Source: Actinoalloteichus hoggarensis (GTDB lineage Bacteria; Actinomycetota; Actinomycetes; Mycobacteriales; Pseudonocardiaceae). Taken from it: a stretch of DNA of 64,000 nt. The notes under the pieces were generated by a model. That model did no database searches. It was not told the origin of the DNA and worked only from the letters and a program-made list of their open reading frames with translations. Location of the stretch: assembly GCF_002234535.1 (NCBI RefSeq), contig NZ_CP022521.1:3906001-3970000 (forward strand), given 5' to 3'. Below, piece by piece: positions 1 to 9,664 of this stretch; position 1 is the first letter of the stretch, and each line of letters starts with the position of its first letter. The position numbers were made by a program, and so were the translations under genes.

Positions 1-7
1 TATCACC

Positions 8-1516
8 ATGTCCGAGAACGGTGCCGTGATCGTCACGCCCCAGGACCCCCGCTACGCCCGTCTGGCGGAGTGTTACAACCATCGTTTCGTCGGCAGACCG
101 GACGAGATACGTCTCGTCGCGACGACAGCCCAGGTCGTCGACGCGCTCGCCGAGGCGGTGGCGACCGGACGGCGGCCCGCCGTGCGCAGCGGCGGGCACT
201 GCTTCGAGGACTTCACCGCCGCGGGCGACGTCCGGATGCTCCTGGACCTCTCCCCCATGGCGGCGGTACGACACGATCCGGAACGTCGGGCCTTCATGAT
301 CGAGGCCGGCGCCACGCTGGGGCAGGTGTATCAGGTCCTGCACGACGGCTGGGGCGTCACCATCCCGGCCGGCACCTGCTTCGAGGTCGGGGTCGGCGGG
401 CACATCACCGGTGGCGGGTACGGACACCTCTCCCGCCGGGACGGCCTGGTGGTCGACCACCTGTACGCGATCGAGATCGTCGTCGTCGACGCTGCCGGGC
501 GGCCGGAGGTGATCGTGGCGACGCGCGACCCCGAGGACCCCCACCGCGCCCTGTGGTGGGCGCACACCGGCGGCGGCGGCGGCAACTTCGGTGTCGTGAC
601 GCGCTTCTGGCTGCGCTCCCCCGGCGTCGAGTCCGACGATCCCGCCGATCTACTGCCCCGCGCGCCGCGCGCCGTACGCAGGCGCTTCGTCCAGTGGTCC
701 TGGGACACGATGACCGAAGAACGGTTCGCCCGGCTCGTCGACGGCTACTGCTCCTGGCTGGCCGCCCACAGCGCGCCGGACTCGCCGTACCGGCACCTGT
801 GGAGCAATCTCATCATCACCCATCGATCGTCGGAGACGTTCGGCATCACCTCGGTGATCGACGCCGACGTGCCCGAGGCGGCCCGGCTGTTGAGCGACCA
901 CCTCGCCTCGATGACCGAGGCGGTCGACGTCGACCCCGTCGTCGACACCGAGGACGTCGCGGCGTGGATGAGCGAGTGGATGCCCTCCTATAGCTGGCCG
1001 AGCGATCCGCGGGGCCGATACAAGCACAAGGCCGCCTATCTTCGACGTCCGTACTCGCGCGGACAGCTCACGGCGATCTACGACGCCCTCACCGACCCTG
1101 AGTACCACAATCCGGCGGCGTGCCTGGTGCTCACCGCCTTCGGCGGCCGGGTGAACTCGGTGGCACGCGACGCGACCGCGATCCCGCAACGCGACTCGAT
1201 CCTCAAGGCCTCCTATAGCGCCGGGGCGTGGTTCGACGCGGCGGAGGATGACGTCCACATCGCCTGGGTGCGCAGGTACTACCGGAGCGTCTACGCCGAG
1301 AGCGGCGGCGTCCCGGTTCCCGACGATCGATCCGACGGCTCCTACATCAGCTATCCGGACGCCGATCTGGCCGATCCCGAGTGGAACACCTCGGGAGTCC
1401 CCTGGCACGTCCTCTATTACAAGGACAACTATCACCGTCTCGCGCGGGTCAAGGCGAGGTACGACCCCCGTGACGTATTCCGTCACGCTCTCTCGGTGCG
1501 GCCGGCGTCGGACTGA
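8..1516 (+). CDS. FAD-binding (berberine-bridge-type) oxidoreductase
   Basis: A 502-residue flavoprotein of the PCMH/BBE class, which oxidises alcohols, sugars or phenolic natural products with O2. Residues about 30-200 form the FAD domain. RSGGH places the 8-alpha FAD-linking His at 64, and GTCFEVG places a Cys at 124 where 6-S-cysteinyl linkage occurs, so both residues for bicovalent FAD attachment are present. The C-terminal BBE segment (YYKDNYHRLARVK) is intact. The ATG lies 8 bases into the window, so its ribosome site and any upstream partner cannot be judged. Its position beside enediyne genes suggests a tailoring oxidase, which is inference; the substrate is unknown. Confidence 0.88.
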   Translation: MSENGAVIVTPQDPRYARLAECYNHRFVGRPDEIRLVATTAQVVDALAEAVATGRRPAVRSGGHCFEDFTAAGDVRMLLDLSPMAAVRHDPERRAFMIEAGATLGQVYQVLHDGWGVTIPAGTCFEVGVGGHITGGGYGHLSRRDGLVVDHLYAIEIVVVDAAGRPEVIVATRDPEDPHRALWWAHTGGGGGNFGVVTRFWLRSPGVESDDPADLLPRAPRAVRRRFVQWSWDTMTEERFARLVDGYCSWLAAHSAPDSPYRHLWSNLIITHRSSETFGITSVIDADVPEAARLLSDHLASMTEAVDVDPVVDTEDVAAWMSEWMPSYSWPSDPRGRYKHKAAYLRRPYSRGQLTAIYDALTDPEYHNPAACLVLTAFGGRVNSVARDATAIPQRDSILKASYSAGAWFDAAEDDVHIAWVRRYYRSVYAESGGVPVPDDRSDGSYISYPDADLADPEWNTSGVPWHVLYYKDNYHRLARVKARYDPRDVFRHALSVRPASD

Positions 1517-1581
1517 GCCCCGGCCGGGTCGCCGTGAACCGGCGTGCGCACCTCGCCGTCCGGGACCGGCGCCCTGGCCGG

Positions 1582-2859
1582 TCACCCCTCCGCACGACTC
1601 GGCGGGGCCGGGTCGGCTCGTCGTCGACCACGCAGCCGCAGTGCGGGACGTTCGACGGCGTGCAGGCTGATCAACGACACCACGATGCTGCCGGCGAGCA
1701 CGAAGGCGAGCAGTTCCCAGAAGCCGACCTGGCCGCGGAACATCTGTGACGGCACCGGAACGTTGCCGAAGGCGCTTCCGTTGGCGAACCACAGGTGGAT
1801 GAACAGCACGTGCCACAGATACATGCCGTACGAGATGCGGCCGAGGAACAGCACCACCCGGTTGCCGAGGACGGCCGTCATCAGTCGTGATCGCGCGGCG
1901 GGCACCGTCAACGGCAGGATGATCAGCACGGCGAACGCCAGCAGCAGGACGTTCTCCACCAACTCCTGAGTCATGCCGCCCCACGTCCCGTCCCCGGGCT
2001 GGCCGAAGGGCTTGGGAACGTTGGCCGCGAAGACGAACAGCGCGATCAGCCAGGTCAGGTTCGGCATCCTGATGATCAGACGGTGCAGCGCGGGCGGCCT
2101 GGACGTCGCCTCGGACTGCACCGACAAGATCGCCAGGGCCATTCCGGCGGCGAAGAACCCGGTGAAGCCGAACGGCCAGAAGGAGAAGTACCACACCGAG
2201 TCCGCCATCACCGGAAGATGACAGAACGCGATCCAGGCGAAGCCGATCACCACGAGTGCCGCCAAGGGCGTCAGCATCCGTCGTGCCCGCCGTGCCGGGT
2301 CCGCGACGCCACGTGCGTGACGATGGATCGCCCAGGCGAACACCGGCAGCAGCAGATAGAAGAACATCTCCGTCGGGACGGTCCAGGTGGGTTCCATCCC
2401 GGTGAGCCACTGCGTGGAGTCCGGTGTCAGCAGGAAGTGCAACAGGAGGAACGGCTTGAGCACGTCCCAGGCGTCGTCGATGCCGCTGAGGTTCAACGTC
2501 GACAGGGCCACGATCGTCAGGACCCAGTACGCGGGCAGGATACGGAGCACTCGGCCGACGAAGAAGGATCTGAGGTCCGGGCGGGGTGTCTCAAGGATGG
2601 TCGTTCGGGCGAAGCCTCGGTACAGCAGGAACCCGGACAACACGAAGAACGGCGGCAGGCAGACCGTCAGGCCCTCCGTGATGAATCCCCAGATGCCGTA
2701 ACCCGCGTCGCCGATGTGGTTGGCCACGCCGGCCTGGAAGGCGACGTGGAAGACGATCACGCCGAGGGCGCACACGCCGCGCAGGCCGTCGAGAAGCGGT
2801 TCCCGTCTTCGGTGCGTGGTGCCACTCGTCGTGTCGATAGCGCCGTCCGTCGCGGTCAT
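1582..2859 (-). CDS. Acyltransferase 3 family membrane protein (OafA/YrhL-like)
   Basis: A 425-residue integral membrane O-acyltransferase with about ten hydrophobic segments. The N-terminal LDGLRGVCALGVIVFH block is the family hallmark, with its essential His, followed by LSGFLLYRGFAR. The family transfers acetyl or longer acyl groups to exported carbohydrates or to natural products. The ATG is preceded by GAGGGGGC at about 6 nt. It converges on the BBE oxidase with a 65-base gap, so it is not in that transcript. Acylation of the enediyne product or of cell-surface glycans are both possible; the sequence does not decide between them. Confidence 0.85.
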   Translation of the reverse strand: MTATDGAIDTTSGTTHRRREPLLDGLRGVCALGVIVFHVAFQAGVANHIGDAGYGIWGFITEGLTVCLPPFFVLSGFLLYRGFARTTILETPRPDLRSFFVGRVLRILPAYWVLTIVALSTLNLSGIDDAWDVLKPFLLLHFLLTPDSTQWLTGMEPTWTVPTEMFFYLLLPVFAWAIHRHARGVADPARRARRMLTPLAALVVIGFAWIAFCHLPVMADSVWYFSFWPFGFTGFFAAGMALAILSVQSEATSRPPALHRLIIRMPNLTWLIALFVFAANVPKPFGQPGDGTWGGMTQELVENVLLLAFAVLIILPLTVPAARSRLMTAVLGNRVVLFLGRISYGMYLWHVLFIHLWFANGSAFGNVPVPSQMFRGQVGFWELLAFVLAGSIVVSLISLHAVERPALRLRGRRRADPAPPSRAEG

Positions 2860-3262
2860 GGCTGCCCCCTCGGTGCGTGTCAGACGAGGACAGCTTCGAC
2901 CTCACCTGGTCGCCGGCACATCTCCGGGAATGCGGCATCCGAGGTGTCCCGCACGACGGGGGAAGCACGATCTGCGGTGGTCGTCGTCGACATGTCGACC
3001 TTGACCCGTCCCGTGAGTCGCCGTACTGCCGAGGCCGCCCGCGCCGGGTCCCGACGACAAGACGATCACCGCTTCGACGTCGGCGCGGCGACGCACCGGC
3101 TGGAGAACGGCCGGCCCGCGCCGGCACACCGGCTGCCGCCCGCCGGGCGCCGCTTCGACGTCACCCGGCTTTCGCGCCCGACGCGGTGCCCGCGGTGGTC
3201 GGCGAGGGCGAAGTCCGACGGAGCACCGCGGACCTCCGAGCCGCCGGTGTGGACTCGCGAGG
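2860..3262. other. Intergenic, no gene seen
   Basis: This 403-base stretch lies between the acyltransferase start and the sigma factor stop, both on the minus strand. Open frames here are Arg/Pro/Gly-rich with no ribosome site and no recognisable domain. It should hold the acyltransferase promoter, but I see no convincing -35/-10 pair. Confidence 0.5.
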
Positions 3263-4513
3263 TCATCCGTCCGCGTCGCCGAGCCGTTCGGCACGGCCCT
3301 TGAGATAGCGCTGCTCCGGTGCGCTGGTGGTCAGCTTCGCCGCACGCAGGTAGGCATCTCGGGCTGCGACTCGATCGCCCGCGGTCTCCAACAGGTGGGC
3401 ACGCACGGCGGCCAGGCGATGGTGCCCTGCGATCCGGTCGTCGGCGTCCAGCGTCGCCAGGAGGGCCAACCCGCTGCGCGGTCCCTCGACCATCGCCAGC
3501 GCCACCGCGTGGTTCAACGTCACCATGGGGTTGGGCGACACGCCTTCCAGCAGCTGGTACAGCGCGACGATCTGCGGCCAGTCGGTGTCCTCCGCCTGCT
3601 CGGCCTCGGCATGCACGGCGGCGATGGCGGCCTGGAGTTTGTAGGGCCCGAGCGGTGGACGTGCCAGCGTCTCCGTGATCAACTCGACACCCTCTTTGAT
3701 CGCGATCGCGTCCCAGAGCCGCCTGTCCTGTTCGGCAAGGGGGACCAGGGCGCCGTCCGCTCTGGTACGGGCGGGCCGCCGTGAGTCCGTGAGCAGCATG
3801 AGCGCCAGCAGCCCCGCCACCTCGCCCTCCTCGGGCAGCAGTTCACGAACCGCCCTGGTCAGTCGGATCGCCTCCCGCGTCAGCTCGATCCGGTGCAGGT
3901 CGGGGCCGGACGTCGCCGTGTATCCCTCGTTGAAGATCAGGTACAGCACGTGCAGCACCACTCGCAGCCTGCTCGCCCGCTCCGCTTCGGGCGGCATCCG
4001 GAACGGCGTCGCCGACTTCTTGATCCGCTGTTTCGCCCGGCTGATGCGCTGTGCCATCGTCGCCTCGGGGACCAGGAACGCACTGGCGATCTGCGCCGTG
4101 GTCAGGCCGCCGACGGCGCGGAGAGTGAGCGCGACCTGCGACGTCGGCGTCAACTCGGGATGGCAGCACAGGAAGAGCAACGCCAGCGTGTCGTCGTGGT
4201 CCGCGGCCTGATCATGATCCGGACCCGGCGCGACGGTCGCATCGGCGGGGACCATCGCGGCGGCGGCGGCCTCGCGTCGACGGCGGGCCTGTTCGCTGCG
4301 CCACTGATCGGTGAGCCTGCGGGACGCCACCGTGATCAGCCAGGCCAACGGCTTCGTCGGCGTTCCCTGCTGGGGCCATGTCAGAGCGGCGTCCAATAAC
4401 GCCTCCTGCACGGCGTCCTCGCAGGCGTCGAACTGACCATGCCGGCGAATCAGTGTGCTGAGCACCTGCGGCGTCAGCCTCCGCAGCAGGTCTTCCACGC
4501 GGTCGTCGCTCAC
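3263..4513 (-). CDS. ECF42-type RNA polymerase sigma factor
   Basis: A 416-residue sigma factor. Region 2 is near residues 5-80 (DACEDAVQEALLDAAL, then WLITVASRRLTDQWR). Region 4 is near 125-185 (LTLRAVGGLTTAQIASAFLV, then RISRAKQRIK). A long C-terminal TPR-like extension (DUF6596 type) follows, and such length is diagnostic of group ECF42, which has no classical anti-sigma factor. The GTG at 4513 overlaps the stop of the DGPF/YCII gene by 4 bases (GTGA), so translation is coupled. The reading frame stays open farther upstream, but that extension is Arg/Gly-rich and unlike the family. ECF42 factors are usually encoded with DGPF proteins, as here. Confidence 0.88.
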   Translation of the reverse strand: MSDDRVEDLLRRLTPQVLSTLIRRHGQFDACEDAVQEALLDAALTWPQQGTPTKPLAWLITVASRRLTDQWRSEQARRRREAAAAAMVPADATVAPGPDHDQAADHDDTLALLFLCCHPELTPTSQVALTLRAVGGLTTAQIASAFLVPEATMAQRISRAKQRIKKSATPFRMPPEAERASRLRVVLHVLYLIFNEGYTATSGPDLHRIELTREAIRLTRAVRELLPEEGEVAGLLALMLLTDSRRPARTRADGALVPLAEQDRRLWDAIAIKEGVELITETLARPPLGPYKLQAAIAAVHAEAEQAEDTDWPQIVALYQLLEGVSPNPMVTLNHAVALAMVEGPRSGLALLATLDADDRIAGHHRLAAVRAHLLETAGDRVAARDAYLRAAKLTTSAPEQRYLKGRAERLGDADG

Positions 4514-4872
4514 CCCTCCAGCCCGGCGGCGAACACGACCGGCCGTACCTCCATGGCGTTGACCTCGGCGTCGGGAACCAGCCCGGCCAGTTCGCGGGCC
4601 CGGTTCATGTCGGCGCACTCGACGAGGTAATAACCCGCCAGGTACTCCTTCGCCTCCACGTACGGGCCGTCCGTCGCGGTCATCTCACCCGCACGGACCC
4701 GCACGACCGCACTCGCACTCGGCCCGTCGAGCGCGACCGTGCTGATCATCTCTCCCGACTCGGTGATCGTCTTCTGAAAGGTCTGATGGCCCGCCCGAAC
4801 CTCGGCCTGCCGTTCCGCCGTGAGCGAGCCCCAGATCTCGGGATTGAGATAGATCAACAGCAGGTACTTCAC
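4510..4872 (-). CDS. DGPF/YCII-domain protein, partner of ECF42 sigma
   Basis: A 120-residue ferredoxin-like-fold protein starting MKYLLLIYLNPE with the signature DGPY at residues 68-71 (ATDGPYVEAKEYLAGYY). The GTG at 4872 is chosen because GAGGA sits 6 nt upstream and the family begins at exactly this motif; the frame is open farther 5' but in low-complexity sequence. It overlaps the sigma gene by 4 bases. DGPF proteins are the conserved genomic partners and known targets of ECF42 factors; their biochemical role is unsettled. Confidence 0.87.
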   Translation of the reverse strand: MKYLLLIYLNPEIWGSLTAERQAEVRAGHQTFQKTITESGEMISTVALDGPSASAVVRVRAGEMTATDGPYVEAKEYLAGYYLVECADMNRARELAGLVPDAEVNAMEVRPVVFAAGLEG

Positions 4873-5107
4873 GTCTGTCCTCACGGGTCGCGGCACCGAG
4901 CGGGACGGACGGGCCCGGCCGTCCCGGCCACCGACGCCGTCCCGCGGAACGGCTCCGGCGGCGCGCACCCGACCGTTCCTGCGGTGGAGATGCTACCCGA
5001 GGAGGCCGACGCAACGAGGACACACGGTGACCCGCGGAACACTCGTCGCAGCGTGCGGCCGGCGGTCGGCGGGCGGTGCGCGTCGCGGCCGTCGCGACGG
5101 GATCGCA

Positions 5108-6271
5108 TCACCGAGTCGCGATCCTGCGCGCGAAGTCCCGCAGGTCACGGACGAACAGCTCCGGCTGTTCCAGGGCCGCGAAGTGTCCGCCCCGGTCGAA
5201 TTCGGTCCAGTGCACCAGATTCGGAATGATCCGTTCGGCGAAGGCACGGATCGGCAGTACCACGTCCGAGGGGAACACCGCCACCCCCACCGGTGCGGCG
5301 ACCGCCCACGGTCCGCCCCAGGTCCGGACGAAATCGACGTCGAGCCTGCTGGACTCGTAGTAGAGCTGCGCGCTCGACCCGGCGGTGGCGGTGAACCAGT
5401 AGATCGAGGCGATGGTGAGCATCGCATCGCGGTCGACGGCGTCCGACGGCGTCGTGGTGGCCGCAGACCACTCCTGGAACTTCTCGACGATCCAGGCGAG
5501 CTGCCCGACCGGCGAGTCGGTGAGTCCATAGGCGAGGGTCTGCGGTCGCGTCGACTGGAGCTTGCGCCAGCCCGAGCCGTCCTGCTCGAAGTACGCGGCG
5601 GCGGCCAGTCGAGCGCGATCGACCTCGCCGAGGCCGTCCACGGCGTCGGGATCGGCAGGCGGGAAGGTCACCAGCATGTTCAGGTGTACCCCCAGGACCT
5701 GCTCGGGCGCCGCGGCGGCCAGTTCCAGCGAGATGGGCATCCCCCAGTCCCCGCCCTGCGCCAGATACCGGTCGTATCCGAGACGACGCATCAGCTCCGC
5801 CCAGGTGCGGCCCACCCGACGGGTGTCCCAGCCACGCTCGGTGGTCGGGCCGCTCAATCCATAGCCGGGGATCGACGGGATCACCAGATGAAAGGCGTCG
5901 GCGGGGTCGCCGCCGTGCGCGGCCGGATCGCTCAGCGGCCCGGCGACGTCCAGGAACTCGGCGACCGAGCCCGGCCACCCGTGCGTCAGGATCAACGGTG
6001 TCGCATCCGCCTCCGGTGATCGCACGTGCAGGAAGTGCACGGTCGTGCCGTCGATCTCCGTTCGGAACTGCGGGTGCCGATTCAGCCGTCGCTCGGCCGC
6101 CCGCCAGTCGAACTCCGTGCGCCAGTACTCCGCGAGTTCGCGGAGCTGGTCGAGCGGCACGCCGCGGTCCCAGCCGACGCCGGGCAGTTCGACGGGCCAG
6201 CGCGTCATGGCGAGTCTGCGTCGCAGATCGTCCAGCTCCGACTGTGGGACGTCGATGTGGAAGGGAAGCAT
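5108..6271 (-). CDS. Epoxide hydrolase (EHN plus alpha/beta hydrolase)
   Basis: A 387-residue alpha/beta-hydrolase epoxide hydrolase with the N-terminal EHN domain ([17 protein letters not shown], about 1-105). HGWPGS at 97-102 forms the oxyanion/cap loop, the nucleophile Asp175 lies in GGDWG, and the C-terminal base His363 lies in [10 protein letters not shown]. The ATG has AGAGGA 7 nt upstream. Nine-membered enediyne clusters encode homologous enzymes (SgcF, NcsF2) that open an epoxide on the enediyne core to a vicinal diol. That family knowledge plus the PKSE 5 kb away make this role likely, though inferred. Confidence 0.9.
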   Translation of the reverse strand: MLPFHIDVPQSELDDLRRRLAMTRWPVELPGVGWDRGVPLDQLRELAEYWRTEFDWRAAERRLNRHPQFRTEIDGTTVHFLHVRSPEADATPLILTHGWPGSVAEFLDVAGPLSDPAAHGGDPADAFHLVIPSIPGYGLSGPTTERGWDTRRVGRTWAELMRRLGYDRYLAQGGDWGMPISLELAAAAPEQVLGVHLNMLVTFPPADPDAVDGLGEVDRARLAAAAYFEQDGSGWRKLQSTRPQTLAYGLTDSPVGQLAWIVEKFQEWSAATTTPSDAVDRDAMLTIASIYWFTATAGSSAQLYYESSRLDVDFVRTWGGPWAVAAPVGVAVFPSDVVLPIRAFAERIIPNLVHWTEFDRGGHFAALEQPELFVRDLRDFARRIATR

Positions 6272-6380
6272 TCGTAGTCCTCTCGAAGACGGCCGGCGGT
6301 GCGGCGAGCCGGCGGGGCGGACGAGGCCGTTGTCGCGGACCGTCCGGACGGATCGACCGCGGCCGCCTGTGTGGACGGCG

Positions 6381-7763
6381 TCATGGTTCTCGACGGGCCG
6401 CGTCGAGGGGTCTGGGCGTCGATTTCTCCGCGGTGCCGCGCCGTGGTCCGCGCAGCACTCGGATGAGGTTGCGAGGTCGCATCAGCGCGGCGGGCTCGTC
6501 GATCAGGCCCGCGACGCGGAAGAAGGCGGTGGAGAGGGCGGAGTCTCCTACTGCGGCGGCCCGCAACCGTGTGACGTAGGAGTTGACGAACCGCGTCTTC
6601 GCCGTGCGTCGGCCCTCGACCCCGGCGTAGCCGAGATCCGCGACGGCGGCGAAGTCCCAAGGCGAGTCGATCACTTGGGAGGCATCGCGGAAGAAGTCCA
6701 GGGGTCGCGGCTCTCGGCCCTCCGCGAGGTGACGCCGCAGGACGAGCGCCTGGAGTGCGGCCACCGTCATGCCCTGTGCGTAGACCGGATTGAAGCTGCA
6801 CACGGCGTCGCCGAGGACGACGAATCCGTCGGGAGCGCTCGGCAGCAGATCGAAGCGGCGACGAACACTTGCCGGAAAGCGGAACCGCACCGGATCATCG
6901 ATCGGCTCGGCCCTGCGCACCGCCTCGTAGATCTCCGGCACGGGCAGCGACTTGACGTAGGCCAGGAAGCCGTCGGGGTCGGTCGGCGCGTGGTCGCCGA
7001 GGATTCCGGTGAGCGAGAGCTCCAGACGGCCGTCATCGCCGGGCAACCGGTAGAAGAACGCGCCTCTCGGATGCGCGGGAGTAGCGGCCGGGATGATCGC
7101 CTGGTCTGTGCCGAACGGGTCGACGTCGATCCGATAATGACGTGTCGTGTAGGAGAGGTCGATCTTGATCCGCTCCTGGCTGGGACGCGGGTAGCCCAGC
7201 TCGGCGAGCCATCCTTCCGCCCGACCACCGCGGCCGGTGCAGGCGACCACCAGATCGGCGGACAGGACCTCCGCGGTGCCCGCGTCGATGCGCTGGACGC
7301 GCGCGCCGGTGACCCGCCGCCGGTCGGCGTCGTAGGCGAGTCCCAGAACCTCGGTGCGGTCCACGAAGGTCACCTCCGGGATGGCGCGGACCCGCTCGCG
7401 CACGTGGTGTTCCAGGACCGGACGTGTCGCGGGGACGGCGACGAGTCCCGAGTGGGCGGGTGCCAGGCGCAGTCCCTCGAAATACCAGCGGATGTCGCCG
7501 CTGAAGTCGCCGGGGCGCACACCGGCCTCGCCCAGTTCCTGAGTGAGGCCCGGAAACTGCGCCTCCAGGATCTGCTGTCCTCGGGCGACGAGGCCGTGGG
7601 CGTGCCTGCCATGCGGCACGCCACGCCGGTATCCGCTGCCGCCCAGTTCGTCGCGGTCCACCACGAGCACCTCGGCGTAGCTCTCGGCGAGCACTCGGGC
7701 GACGAGCAGCCCCGCCATGCTGCCGCCCAGCACCACCGCCCGCTGTCCGACGTGACTGCCCAT
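6381..7763 (-). CDS. FAD-dependent monooxygenase (PHBH/geranylgeranyl reductase-like)
   Basis: A 460-residue single-component flavoprotein. The Rossmann FAD motif is at residues 10-19 ([10 protein letters not shown]), then the ribose-binding acid VVDRDELGG. The second FAD-contact block [17 protein letters not shown] (G-D near residue 310) is typical of hydroxylases and epoxidases. The ATG at 7763 is preferred because GGGGAG lies 9 nt upstream; an ATG at 7772 abuts that ribosome site. It lies 109 bases upstream of the epoxide hydrolase gene on the same strand, so the pair may form an epoxidation/hydrolysis module. Its substrate is not visible from sequence. Confidence 0.86.
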   Translation of the reverse strand: MGSHVGQRAVVLGGSMAGLLVARVLAESYAEVLVVDRDELGGSGYRRGVPHGRHAHGLVARGQQILEAQFPGLTQELGEAGVRPGDFSGDIRWYFEGLRLAPAHSGLVAVPATRPVLEHHVRERVRAIPEVTFVDRTEVLGLAYDADRRRVTGARVQRIDAGTAEVLSADLVVACTGRGGRAEGWLAELGYPRPSQERIKIDLSYTTRHYRIDVDPFGTDQAIIPAATPAHPRGAFFYRLPGDDGRLELSLTGILGDHAPTDPDGFLAYVKSLPVPEIYEAVRRAEPIDDPVRFRFPASVRRRFDLLPSAPDGFVVLGDAVCSFNPVYAQGMTVAALQALVLRRHLAEGREPRPLDFFRDASQVIDSPWDFAAVADLGYAGVEGRRTAKTRFVNSYVTRLRAAAVGDSALSTAFFRVAGLIDEPAALMRPRNLIRVLRGPRRGTAEKSTPRPLDAARREP

Positions 7764-8200
7764 CGTGATCATCTCCCCATCCGGTGTGTCGATCCGACGT
7801 CGGCGGTGGTCGCGGGAGCCCGTGTCTCGCGCCGAGTGCACTCGGACCTGCCTCGCGTCTCCTCGCCTCAGCGCGGCGCTGTCGCCCCACCGCGATCGCG
7901 TCCCGCTCGGGGAGGCCGTTCGGCGGCTCGTCAAGTCCGTCGATTCGCATCGTGCGGGCCCAGGAGTCCGCCCGGCACCTTCCCGATTGCGGTGCCGTGC
8001 CTCGGCGACGGACCGCGACGGAGGAGGGCACGTCGGGAGGGGACACCCCGCGCGGTCGCCGGGCAGGCTCGGCACGACGGCGGCGGCGGGCGTGACGTGG
8101 TGCCGCCGTCGCCGCCGATCGGCTCGGCGCGTGAGGCGTCGGGCGATCCGGACCGTCGCGCATCGGCGATGCGTCGCATTCGAGATGAGAGGACACGAGC
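7764..8200. other. Divergent intergenic region
   Basis: This 437-base region separates the FAD monooxygenase and the TIGR03084-type gene, which start at its two ends, so it must carry both promoters. I find no consensus promoter pair and no convincing small gene. Confidence 0.5.
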
Positions 8201-9004
8201 ATGGCCCAGCTTCAGGACGTCATCTCCGCGTTGAAGGCGGAGGGCGACGCCGTCGATCGCCTGGTGGCCGGTCTCGCCGAGGCCGACTGGGATCGGCCCA
8301 CCCCCGCGCCGGGCTGGACGATCGCGCATCAGATCGCCCACCTGACCGCGACGTTTCGGATGGCGGCGGCGGCCGCCGCCGAACCCGCCCTCTTCACCCG
8401 GATGACGTCGACCGTGCAGGGCGACTTCGACGCCGCGGTCGACTCGGCGCTCGCGCCGTTCCTCGCCCTGCCCCGACCAGAGCTGCTCGCGAGCTGGCGC
8501 GAGCAGCGCACCGCCGCCGAAGACGCCCTCGCGGCCGTGCCACCGGATCAGACGGTGCCGTGGCTGGTGAACCCGTTGCCTCCTGCCGTACTGGCCTCGG
8601 CGGGGATGATGGAGCTGTTCGGGCACGGCCAGGACATCGCCGACACTCTCGGCATTCGCCGCGAGCACACCGATCGGATCCGACCGCTCGTCGTCTTCGG
8701 TGCCCGCACCAGGGACTTCGGGTATCTCGCCAGGGGGCTCCAGCCGCCATCGGAGGAGTTCCGCTTCGAGCTGACCGCACCCTCCGGCGAACGGTGGTCG
8801 CTCGGGGACGCCGCCGCGTCGCAACAGGTCAGCGGACCCGCCGTGGACTTCTGTCTGCTCGTCACCCGCCGCAGGCACCGTGACGACCTGGCGCTGGTGG
8901 CACAGGGAGACGAAGCCCGGCGCTGGCTGGACATCGCGCAGGCCTACCGCGGACCCGCGGGAGCGGGCCGTGTCCCCGGGCAGTTCGCCGCCATGCCGCG
9001 CTGA
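8201..9004 (+). CDS. TIGR03084-type metal-binding protein (MDMPI/DinB fold)
   Basis: A 267-residue protein. Residues 1-140 form a four-helix DinB/MDMPI bundle (PTPAPGWTIAHQIAHL carries the first metal-binding His). The C-terminal signature CLLVTRRRHRDDLALV then DEARRWLDIAQAY is characteristic of TIGR03084. Members are thought to be divalent-metal, mycothiol-linked enzymes of unknown substrate. AGAGGA lies 7 nt before the ATG. It could detoxify or conjugate reactive compounds beside the enediyne genes, but nothing in the sequence proves that. Confidence 0.85.
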   Translation: MAQLQDVISALKAEGDAVDRLVAGLAEADWDRPTPAPGWTIAHQIAHLTATFRMAAAAAAEPALFTRMTSTVQGDFDAAVDSALAPFLALPRPELLASWREQRTAAEDALAAVPPDQTVPWLVNPLPPAVLASAGMMELFGHGQDIADTLGIRREHTDRIRPLVVFGARTRDFGYLARGLQPPSEEFRFELTAPSGERWSLGDAAASQQVSGPAVDFCLLVTRRRHRDDLALVAQGDEARRWLDIAQAYRGPAGAGRVPGQFAAMPR

Positions 9005-9664
9005 GGCCCCCGCCGCGCTGCCGATCGAACGCCCCGCGGGCCGGTCCGATCCTCGACCGGCCTGCGGGGCGCCGCGCTGCTCGGGGAGTCGACACGCGCC
9101 ACCCGCACGACGTCGCCGTCGGGCTGCTGCCCTGCGCGGCGGTGGCCGTGGCGATCCTGCTCGCCGGGACAGGCCGGGAGCGTGACGACCGGGACGGGTG
9201 ACGCGGAAGCGAGCTCCCAGGCCCCCCGCACCGGCGGCGGGCGTCCCTCAGGCTCCGGCATGGCGATCGGGCTCGGTGGGGCGGTCCGGCACACACGCGA
9301 AGTCGGCATCGCTCCCGTGCCGTCCGCACCGCGGCCCGCGACGGCCTCGGTGAACGGTGAGCGGGCCCGACACGGGCGTTCGGCGTCGCCGACACGGAAC
9401 CCGGCCCCTCGGCAGCGGCGGCTCCATACCGGAGAGGGGCATGCCATGCCCGACGCTCGGCCGGCCCGGCGAGGCCCGGCGCCTCGTCGGCGGACGGCCG
9501 CGCCGGGCGCAGTCGGACGCGTCGAGCGTCGGGCCGCCGACACGGCCGTCGCCGATGGAGCCGCACGCGCGGAACGGCCGCTCAGGCCGCCCGACCGAGC
9601 GTCGCCGACTCGGCCCCGTCGTCCCCCTCGGTCGACGCGGCCGGGTGCGGCGTCGCCACCACGC
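9005..9664. other. Intergenic, hairpin only
   Basis: This 660-base stretch lies between convergent genes. Apart from the hairpin at 9030-9071 I see only biased open frames without ribosome sites or family motifs. Confidence 0.5.
9030..9071 (+). terminator. Strong GC hairpin after the TIGR03084 gene
   Basis: The arms at 9030-9046 and 9055-9071 pair over 17 bp with a single G-T wobble around an 8-base loop, 26 bases after the stop. There is no U tract, as usual for high-GC actinomycete terminators. Confidence 0.65.

Noticed and set aside
9182-9664. Several overlapping frames after the TIGR03084 gene, considered as a small chromoprotein apoprotein
   Set aside because: No signal peptide and no Cys pattern or beta-sandwich motif like CagA/NcsA; no ribosome site.
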